Assembly: GCA_017694215.1 (NCBI GenBank)
Contig: JADIND010000120.1
Coordinates: 1 to 7,931 of the forward strand
Reading direction: 5' to 3'
Length of the DNA stretch: 7,931 nt
Origin: Candidatus Scatousia excrementipullorum
GTDB lineage: Bacteria; Cyanobacteriota; Vampirovibrionia; Gastranaerophilales; Gastranaerophilaceae
The translations under genes and the position numbers were made by a program. Under the pieces are notes generated by a model. The model was not told the origin of the DNA. It ran no database searches and saw nothing but the letters and a program-made list of their open reading frames with translations. Every line of letters begins with the position of its first letter. The stretch's first letter is position 1. Shown piece after piece: positions 1 through 5,153 of the stretch.

Positions 1-1
1 C

Positions 2-169
2 TGTACGCAAAGACCTGTACTGTTAATCTCAATCTACCATAATATGCATGACCTGTTTGAAATAAAGCCAATGATTGAAAGCTGGAATTTAGGATATAAA
101 TTCAAACTTATAAAATGCCATAATTATAAGTTTTTACATGAGACACTTTTAATCGGTGAACCTAATTAA
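2..169 (+). CDS. FkbM-family methyltransferase, C-terminal fragment
   Basis: This is the 3' end of a gene that begins left of the window: 55 open codons from base 2 to a TAA at 167-169. The peptide contains RPVLLISIYHNMHDLFEI, then ESWNLGYKFKL and HETLLIGEPN at the very end. This pattern (P-x-L-x-I-S-I-Y-H, D-L-F-E-I, a G-Y-K-F-x-L strand, then E-T-x-L) is the usual C-terminus of FkbM-type SAM-dependent methyltransferases, which O-methylate sugars or other small groups and are common in polysaccharide and glycan loci. The SAM-binding motifs lie outside the window, so activity cannot be judged. The next gene starts only 17 bases downstream on the same strand, which suggests one transcript with the glycosyltransferase fusion. 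Family assignment rests on the C-terminal pattern alone. Confidence 0.72.
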   Translation, partial: CTQRPVLLISIYHNMHDLFEIKPMIESWNLGYKFKLIKCHNYKFLHETLLIGEPN

Positions 170-186
170 CTACAAAGGAAAAACAT

Positions 187-2109
187 ATGAATAACGAGAA
201 CATAAAAATTACATTTTGTTTTGATAACAACTTGATGTATCAAGCTTGTATTACAATAGCAAGCTTAGTTAACGCTGGGAAAAAAGAACATTGCCATTAT
301 GATATTTATTGTATTTGTTCTAACGGTGCTGAAAAAATTAAGGATAAATTACAGGGAATTCTCAGCAGGATTGATTCATCTTCAAATATATACTTTATCA
401 AAGCCCAAAACGAGTATGCAAATGGCTATGAAATAAGGAATATAACTGCAGGTACATATTTAAGACTACAGTTACACAATCTATTACCTAATATAGATAA
501 AATTATTTATGCTGATATTGATGTCTTATTCCAAAAAGAGCTAAAAGGATTGTGGAATATAGATATGTCAAATGAATACATTGCCGGTGTGCTTGCATGT
601 GGTATTAATCAAAAAACTGAATGGGAATTTTTGGAAAAAGAACATGAATATTTTAAAAATAGACTTCAAAGAGGAAAATATATTCAAGCTGGAATTGTTG
701 TAATGAACTTAAAGAAGATTCGTGAAGATAAGCTTGATGAAAAATGGAGGAATATGGTTACAGAACCATATTATTATGTGGATCAAGATATTTTAAATAT
801 TACCTGTCTGAATCATATTAAAACTCTTCCTGTAAAATATAACATGTCACCATCTTACACTAAACAAAAATGCGAATATTTAATAACAGAAGGACTTTAT
901 TCAAAACAAGTAATAGAAGAAGGCTTAAAATCACCAGTAATAATTCATTATGCAGGCGAAAAGCCTTGGGATAATCCGAACATAATGGGTGGAAAAGTAT
1001 GGCTTAACTTCGTAAACTCTGATAAAGAATTAAAAGAAATATATGATAATTATTTCAAATCAAAAGGAAATAATAAACTTCATGCACCTTTAATTCAAAA
1101 AATATTTTCAATAAAAAATCAAACTCACAAATTCAAAAAATACAAAGTCATAACCATTGCAGGGTTGAAAATTAAAATCCACAAAAAATCTAAACTTGAA
1201 AAACTTTTAGCAAGAAAATACGACCCGAATCTTTCGCTTGATGATAAAAAATATATTATTGAGCACCAGTTTGAGCAGGCTGTCGGGTATAAGCCTAATA
1301 TTGACAATCCGAAAAGTTTCAATGAAAAAATGCAATGGCTTAAGCTATATAATGATGATCCGCTTTTGACTAAATGTGCTGATAAATATCTCGTCAGAGA
1401 GTATGTTAAAGAAAAAATCGGAGAAGAATACTTAATCCCTCTTTTAGGGGTCTGGGATTCGCCTGACGAAATTGATTTTGACAAACTTCCAAACCAGTTT
1501 GTCCTGAAAGTTAACTGGGGAAGCGGACAGAATATTATTGTCAAAGATAAATCAAAACTTGATATTAAAGAAGCTAAAGCTAAATTAAAAGAATGGTTGA
1601 AGCCGCATTCTAATCATTACTATTTCGGGTTTGAATGGTGTTATAAGAATATTCAGCCTAAAATTATTGCTGAAAAATATATTGAGCAAATAGACGGGAA
1701 CTTATTGGATTATAAAATATTTTGCAACAATGGAAATCCGAGCTTTTTGTTTGTGGGAATTGACAGGCATAAAGACTTAAAATTCAATTTTTATGATTTA
1801 GATTTTAATTTACTTCCATTTAAACAACATTATGATGTTAGTAACAAAAAAATACCAAAACCGGAATGTTTTCAAGAAATGCTTAATGTAGCAAAAAAGC
1901 TATCAAAAGATTTTCTTCATGCCAGAATTGATTTATTTTTAATTGGTAATAAAATTTATTTTGGTGAAATAACATTTTATCATTTTAATGGACTTGAAGC
2001 TTTTGAGCCGGTAGAGTGGGATTATAAACTCGGCAAAATGCTTACCCTGCCTACATCTCAGAATGGGGGGGGGGGGCAAGGTTCTGTCCCTGACAGAATT
2101 CAGAACTAA
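187..2109 (+). CDS. Bifunctional glycosyltransferase family 8 / TupA-like ATP-grasp protein
   Basis: A 640-aa fusion. Residues about 5-290 are a GT8 domain (LPS galactosyl/glucosyltransferase type). Visible are the N-terminal nucleotide-binding strand (ITFCFDNN, 8-15), the metal-binding DxD in YADIDVLF (D110, D112), QAGIVVMNL (167-175), DQD (199-201) and the C-terminal HYAGEKPW (254-261). Residues 306-330 are a basic linker module ending KVITIAGLKIK. Residues about 340-622 match TupA-like ATP-grasp proteins: FNEKMQWLKLY, KCADKYLVREYV, FVLKVNWGSGQNI and the late D/E-rich segment ARIDLFL...FGEITFYHFNG. GT8 enzymes transfer a hexose from a nucleotide sugar to a glycan acceptor. TupA is named for teichuronopeptide synthesis, so the second half may attach an amino acid or acid-amine group to a glycan; that is inference. 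No signal peptide or membrane segment is visible, so it is probably cytosolic. The start has an AAGGA about 7 bases upstream. The last 18 residues follow the domain end (LTLP) and include four Gly codons made by a 12-G run. Confidence 0.88.
   Translation: MNNENIKITFCFDNNLMYQACITIASLVNAGKKEHCHYDIYCICSNGAEKIKDKLQGILSRIDSSSNIYFIKAQNEYANGYEIRNITAGTYLRLQLHNLLPNIDKIIYADIDVLFQKELKGLWNIDMSNEYIAGVLACGINQKTEWEFLEKEHEYFKNRLQRGKYIQAGIVVMNLKKIREDKLDEKWRNMVTEPYYYVDQDILNITCLNHIKTLPVKYNMSPSYTKQKCEYLITEGLYSKQVIEEGLKSPVIIHYAGEKPWDNPNIMGGKVWLNFVNSDKELKEIYDNYFKSKGNNKLHAPLIQKIFSIKNQTHKFKKYKVITIAGLKIKIHKKSKLEKLLARKYDPNLSLDDKKYIIEHQFEQAVGYKPNIDNPKSFNEKMQWLKLYNDDPLLTKCADKYLVREYVKEKIGEEYLIPLLGVWDSPDEIDFDKLPNQFVLKVNWGSGQNIIVKDKSKLDIKEAKAKLKEWLKPHSNHYYFGFEWCYKNIQPKIIAEKYIEQIDGNLLDYKIFCNNGNPSFLFVGIDRHKDLKFNFYDLDFNLLPFKQHYDVSNKKIPKPECFQEMLNVAKKLSKDFLHARIDLFLIGNKIYFGEITFYHFNGLEAFEPVEWDYKLGKMLTLPTSQNGGGGQGSVPDRIQN
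2065..2076 (+). repeat. Poly-G tract (12 G), possible phase-variation site
   Basis: An uninterrupted run of twelve G encodes Gly627-Gly630 of the GT8/TupA fusion, 13 residues before its end at residue 640. In DNA this AT-rich such a run is very unlikely by chance. Homopolymeric G tracts in surface-glycan genes are known slipped-strand contingency sites in other gut bacteria such as Campylobacter. Here a change in length would alter only the tail. Loss of one G gives a basic tail reading on to TAG at 2144-2146; gain of one G gives a quick stop at TGA 2091-2093. Both domains would stay intact. Tract length may also be uncertain because of sequencing. Confidence 0.85.
2082..2098. repeat. Small perfect inverted repeat after the poly-G tract
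   Basis: TTCTGTC (2082-2088) and GACAGAA (2092-2098) form a perfect 7-bp stem with a CCT loop. It lies six bases past the G run and inside the coding sequence. An alternative outer pairing is GTTCTG (2081-2086) with CAGAAC (2101-2106). No T-run follows, so it does not look like a terminator. With the G run it forms a GC-rich patch (37 G/C of 66 bases in 2041-2106), which may be a small inserted element. Confidence 0.6.
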
Positions 2110-2144
2110 TAAGTTTAACAAACAACGTTATAGAAAAGCGGCTT

Positions 2145-2174
2145 AGTCAGAGTACTAAAGTACTCTGACTTTTT
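2145..2174 (+). terminator. Intrinsic terminator after the GT8/TupA gene
   Basis: AGTCAGAGTAC (2145-2155) pairs perfectly with GTACTCTGACT (2160-2170) around a TAAA loop. Five T (2170-2174) follow on the plus strand. The T-run is only on this side, so the terminator works for plus-strand transcription coming out of the glycosyltransferase gene 36 bases upstream. Its end is 29 bases before the chosen start of the next gene. Confidence 0.88.
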
Positions 2175-2203
2175 GTATGAAAAATTTAGAAAGGGAAAAA
2201 TTT

Positions 2204-3010
2204 ATGAAAAAATTATTACAAAACATTTTCTCAGTAGGTAATATCTACCTTAATGGCAAAAAATTCAAAGTTATCACAATAGCTGGTTTCAGAATTAAAA
2301 AGAAGATTTTTAAACCAATTAAAAGTATTTATGACCGTACGGCTATACCTGCTGAAGGGATACAATATGTTGAGAATCCTGAAATTTGGCTAAGTAACAT
2401 TGAAGTAAAACAAGAACTATTAAAAACAGGCAGACCATTTGAGCATGAAGACATGGTTATTGCAAATAAAACAATAGGAAAATATTTCTTACATAACGTA
2501 AAACATGTCGTTAATATTGGGTCCGGTGTTGGGACTTTTGAATGGAATAACGCTCCGAAACATCCTGACATTAAATTTATTGCCAGTGAATTCGATGAAA
2601 AATCGACTCAATGGGTTTTAGAAAATAGAAAACTTGAAAATGTAATTTATTGTACAGATAACATCCCTACATTATTAAATAAATACGGAAAATTTGATTT
2701 AGCGATAACCGTTGATGTTATTGAACATATTCAAGACTATAAATCCTTTCTGGATGAATTTTCTCTACTTGCAGACAAGGCCGTTATAAGCACACCGAAC
2801 AGAGATCGTTACAAAGATATCCAAAACCTTATTACTCCTCCATATAAGTGGCATGTTGAAGAATTCAATGCAGGTGAGCTTTATTTCATTCTAAAAATGT
2901 ATTATAAGAATGTTACATTATATTCACTAAAAAACCCATATATTGAAGAATTGACAGAAGTCGGTCTATATTCGGATTATGAAAAACTCGTCGCATACTG
3001 TGAAAAATAA
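2204..3010 (+). CDS. Class I SAM-dependent methyltransferase with ITIAG N-terminal module
   Basis: A 268-aa protein. Residues about 100-240 form a Rossmann-type methyltransferase (Methyltransf_11/23-like). Motif I is VVNIGSGVGTF (102-112), an acidic residue ends the second strand (E129 in ASEFDEK), and DLAITVDVIEHI (165-176) and ISTPNR (195-200) follow. It resembles ubiquinone/sugar-type methyltransferases of polysaccharide loci; the acceptor cannot be read from sequence. Residues 8-32 (IFSV...KKFKVITIAGFRIK) repeat, without gaps, the linker of the preceding glycosyltransferase fusion. I chose ATG 2204 over the in-frame ATG at 2177. The 2204 start has an AAGGG 8 bases upstream, whereas 2177 sits immediately after the terminator T-run with no Shine-Dalgarno. 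Its transcript must come from readthrough or from an unidentified promoter near the terminator. The gene converges on fcl with a 13-base gap. Confidence 0.85.
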   Translation: MKKLLQNIFSVGNIYLNGKKFKVITIAGFRIKKKIFKPIKSIYDRTAIPAEGIQYVENPEIWLSNIEVKQELLKTGRPFEHEDMVIANKTIGKYFLHNVKHVVNIGSGVGTFEWNNAPKHPDIKFIASEFDEKSTQWVLENRKLENVIYCTDNIPTLLNKYGKFDLAITVDVIEHIQDYKSFLDEFSLLADKAVISTPNRDRYKDIQNLITPPYKWHVEEFNAGELYFILKMYYKNVTLYSLKNPYIEELTEVGLYSDYEKLVAYCEK

Positions 3011-3023
3011 TTCATTATTCTGA

Positions 3024-3971
3024 CTACAGTCTGATATTTCTATTATTCAAAAAATCTTCATATACAAGTTTTATGCCGTCTTTTAATGAAGTTTGAGCAT
3101 GCCAGCCAAGCTTGTTTATTCTTGACACATCCATTAACTTTCGCATAGTTCCGTCGGGTTTTGAGGTATCAAAGACAATCCTGCCTTTAAACCCGACAAC
3201 TTCTTTTATCAGTTCTGCGAGTTCAAGAATGGTAATTTCCTCACCGGTTCCGATATTAATAAATTCGCCAATTTCAGATGCTGATTTGTTTTTAAGCAAA
3301 AACACTACAGCTTTAGCTAAATCTCCTGCATACATAAATTCACGTTTGGGCATGCCTGTTCCCCAGACAACAACTTCAGACTGATTATTAACTTTTGCCT
3401 CATGAAATCGTCTTACAAGCATAGGCAGAACATGTGCATTCTTCAAATCATAATTATCGTTTAATCCATAGAGATTACACGGCATAACAGAAATATAATC
3501 GGTGCCGTATTCCCTGTTATATGCCGAACACAGTTTCAAACCCGAAATTTTGGCCAGTGCATACATCTCATTAGTTTTCTCTAATTTTGATGACAAAAGA
3601 TATTCCTCTTTCATAGGCTGCGAAGCATTTTTAGGGTATATACAGCTTGAGCCGAGAAACAGTAGTTTTTTGACATTATTTTTAAATGAGTTTTCTATAA
3701 CATTAAGCTGAATTTTCATATTTTCAGTAAAGAACTCAACAGGATACGTATTATTTCCGAGAATACCTCCAACCTTTGCGGCTGCGAGAATCACATATTG
3801 CGGCTTTTCTTTTTCAAAGAATTCCGCAACAGCCGCACTATCTGTCAAATCTAATTCCTGATGAGTTTTAACAAGAATATTGGTAAAACCCTGCACCTCC
3901 AATTCTCTTTTTATTGCAGAACCAACCAGTCCTCTGTGCCCAGCCACAAAAATTTTATCACTCTTTTTCAT
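3024..3971 (-). CDS. fcl: GDP-L-fucose synthase (GDP-4-keto-6-deoxy-D-mannose epimerase/reductase)
   Basis: Converts GDP-4-keto-6-deoxy-D-mannose to GDP-L-fucose with NADPH, in the cytosol; the product feeds fucosylated glycans. The 315-aa length is normal for the family. The N-terminal dinucleotide loop is GHRGLVGS (11-18), followed by LAAAKVGGI (62-70). Active-site residues line up with the E. coli enzyme as I remember it: S108/S109 and C110 in LGSSCIYP, Y137 and K141 in YALAK, and H180 in NAHVLP. VVWGTGMPKREF and FDTSKPDGTMRKL near the C-terminus are also typical. One variation is MPCNLYG where MPTNLYG is usual. I start at ATG 3971-3969, preceded by GAGGA with a short 3-base gap. A TTG four codons earlier is in frame but has no Shine-Dalgarno. 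The partner gene gmd (GDP-mannose dehydratase) is not in the window. fcl appears to be transcribed alone, divergent from the acetyltransferase gene. Confidence 0.95.
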   Translation of the reverse strand: MKKSDKIFVAGHRGLVGSAIKRELEVQGFTNILVKTHQELDLTDSAAVAEFFEKEKPQYVILAAAKVGGILGNNTYPVEFFTENMKIQLNVIENSFKNNVKKLLFLGSSCIYPKNASQPMKEEYLLSSKLEKTNEMYALAKISGLKLCSAYNREYGTDYISVMPCNLYGLNDNYDLKNAHVLPMLVRRFHEAKVNNQSEVVVWGTGMPKREFMYAGDLAKAVVFLLKNKSASEIGEFINIGTGEEITILELAELIKEVVGFKGRIVFDTSKPDGTMRKLMDVSRINKLGWHAQTSLKDGIKLVYEDFLNNRNIRL

Positions 3972-4003
3972 CTGTCCTCGCAATCTGTTTTAATAAAAAA
4001 TCA

Positions 4004-4031
4004 TTGTAAGAAAAAACCCTTTTGATATAAT
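4004..4031 (+). promoter_or_regulatory. Probable sigma-70 promoter for the acetyltransferase gene
   Basis: TTGTAA (4004-4009), a 16-base spacer and a consensus TATAAT (4026-4031) lie about 30 bases upstream of the start codon, in the divergent gap between fcl and the acetyltransferase gene. The -10 is perfect and the -35 matches at four of six positions. No clear promoter for fcl was recognised on the other strand. Confidence 0.6.
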
Positions 4032-4059
4032 AATAATATAAAAATCAATGGAGATTTTC

Positions 4060-4632
4060 ATGAGCGAAAAAGAGAAAATGCTTAATGGGGAAGATTACTA
4101 CCCGACAGACGAAGAACTTGAACATGACAGAAAAAGAGCAAAACAGCTTTGCTTTGAATATAATTCAACACCGCCTGACAAACAGGAAACCAGAAAAAGC
4201 ATTATAAAAAAACTTTTCGGAAAAGCTCCGGATGATTTTCTAATAGAACCGAATTTCTACTGCGACTACGGATATAATATTGAAGCAGGAAAAAGATTCT
4301 ATACAAACCATAATTGCGTAATGCTGGACTGCTGCAAAATCACATTCGGCGATTACGTTATGGTCGGGCCAAACTGCGGATTTTATACGGCACTACATCC
4401 GCTGGACAGCGAAACAAGGATTACTCTGCTGGAAAGTGCAAAACCGATAACAGTAGGGCATCGTGTCTGGATTGGAGGCAATGTTACTGTTTTGCCGGGA
4501 GTTTCAATAGGCGATGACAGCGTAATCGGAGCCGGTAGCGTCGTTACTAAAGATATTCCGTCAGGTGTTATTGCGGCAGGAAATCCATGCAAAATTCTCA
4601 GAAAAATTCCGTCAAAAAATAAAAATCAATAA
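4060..4632 (+). CDS. Maltose/galactoside-type O-acetyltransferase (hexapeptide repeat)
   Basis: A 190-aa acetyl-CoA-dependent sugar O-acetyltransferase of the Maa/LacA/NodL group. Residues about 5-55 are the helical N-terminal Mac domain (EKEKMLNGEDYYPTDEEL, RAKQLCFEYN). Residues about 60-185 are the left-handed beta-helix with hexapeptide repeats (ITFGDYVMVGPNCGF; VWIGGNVTVLPGVSIGDDSV; IGAGSVVTKDIPSG). The catalytic His is H113 in TALHPLD, and the end AAGNPCKILRKI is standard for the family. It acts as a cytosolic trimer in known members. Substrate could be a free sugar, as in Maa, or a glycan precursor; its place beside fcl favours the second, but that is inference. ATG 4060 is chosen because an ATG at 4048 is itself part of the Shine-Dalgarno (TGGAGA) of this start. 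The gene is visibly richer in G+C (29 of 60 bases in 4441-4500) than the glycosyltransferase upstream (16 of 60 in 301-360). Confidence 0.92.
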   Translation: MSEKEKMLNGEDYYPTDEELEHDRKRAKQLCFEYNSTPPDKQETRKSIIKKLFGKAPDDFLIEPNFYCDYGYNIEAGKRFYTNHNCVMLDCCKITFGDYVMVGPNCGFYTALHPLDSETRITLLESAKPITVGHRVWIGGNVTVLPGVSIGDDSVIGAGSVVTKDIPSGVIAAGNPCKILRKIPSKNKNQ

Positions 4633-4674
4633 AATAAAATTAAAATACGGCAATATTATTAATAATTTTATTTT
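4631..4674 (+). terminator. Possible weak A/T-only terminator after the acetyltransferase gene
   Basis: AAAATAAAATTA (4631-4642) can pair with TAATTTTATTTT (4663-4674) across a 20-base loop. The stem is 12 bp but has no G-C pair, and the downstream tract is only moderately T-rich. It begins inside the acetyltransferase stop codon and could end that transcript in either direction. It may equally be chance in an AT-rich spacer. Confidence 0.3.
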
Positions 4675-4716
4675 ATATTTTGGAATTCTGTATCATAATA
4701 TAATCAGGAGGCTGAT

Positions 4717-4932
4717 ATGAATAATACAGATTTAAATACATTAACAACCCGCGAGGCATATATTTTACAGTTACTGACAGAAGGTTATGACAGCAGTGAA
4801 ATATCCGATATGCTGTATATAAGCACGCATACTGTAAAAGCTCATATCAGTGCGATTTTGAAAAAATTAAATGCCAAAAATCGAACACAGGCAGTATATA
4901 AAGCAATAAAAGACGGTATTCTCAAAATATAA
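4717..4932 (+). CDS. Orphan LuxR/GerE-type helix-turn-helix regulator
   Basis: A 71-aa protein made up almost entirely of one LuxR_C-type DNA-binding domain. LTTREAYILQLLTEGYDSSEI (9-29) is the T-R-E-x-x-x-L-x-L-L-x-x-G-x-x-x-x-E-I signature. ISTHTVKAHISAIL (39-52) is the recognition-helix region, and KLNAKNRTQAVYKA (55-68) closes the four-helix fold. There is no receiver, autoinducer-binding or ATPase domain, so it resembles Bacillus GerE (about 74 aa) in architecture and probably works as a small dimeric DNA-binding protein; what controls it is not visible. The start is firm: AGGAGG at 4706-4711 lies 5 bases before the ATG. It has its own 84-base upstream gap and a 221-base gap after it, so it is probably monocistronic. 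Targets are unknown. Confidence 0.9.
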   Translation: MNNTDLNTLTTREAYILQLLTEGYDSSEISDMLYISTHTVKAHISAILKKLNAKNRTQAVYKAIKDGILKI

Positions 4933-5098
4933 ACTAACAGCAAATTTTAACAGAAACAATCTCTGTGGGTTTTCATAATGATAATAACCGATAAATCAGG
5001 CAATATAATATAAAGTCTTTTTCAAATTTCCGCAAACAAATCCGCTCACAATTAAAATTGAAATACTGCCGTACACTTTGTCATGATTCGTTACAAAT

Positions 5099-5127
5099 TT
5101 GAAAAAAATAAGCAGAACTTATATTAT
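5099..5127 (+). promoter_or_regulatory. Probable promoter of the amidase-murI operon
   Basis: TTGAAA (5099-5104), a 17-base spacer and TATTAT (5122-5127) lie 27 bases before the amidase start. This is the best promoter candidate in the 221-base gap 4933-5153. The rest of that gap is AT-rich and shows no gene or RNA I recognise. Overlapping TATATT and TATATA hexamers make the exact -10 uncertain. Confidence 0.5.
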
Positions 5128-5153
5128 ATAAATAAGTAACGGGATTATTTAAT

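Noticed and set aside
1125..1544. 139-codon minus-strand open frame inside the GT8/TupA gene
   Set aside because: It lies wholly within a well-supported gene with clear domain motifs on the other strand. Its translation is Ser/Leu-rich with no recognisable family and no Shine-Dalgarno context.
2177..2203. Earlier in-frame ATG for the methyltransferase
   Set aside because: It directly follows the terminator T-run and has no Shine-Dalgarno; ATG 2204 has AAGGG at good spacing and begins a natural-looking N-terminus.
3021..3035. GACT/AGTC mini-hairpin between the convergent methyltransferase and fcl genes
   Set aside because: A 4-bp stem with a 2-base loop and no T-run on either side; not a credible terminator.
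4950..4973. ACAGA/TCTGT hairpin followed by GGGTTTT after the LuxR-type gene
   Set aside because: The stem is only 5 bp with a 7-base loop and the T-run is short and displaced by GGG; too weak to call a terminator.
5089..5141. CGTTAC and GTAACG inverted pair flanking the amidase promoter
   Set aside because: Only 6 bp with about 40 bases between arms; easily chance, with no supporting symmetry.
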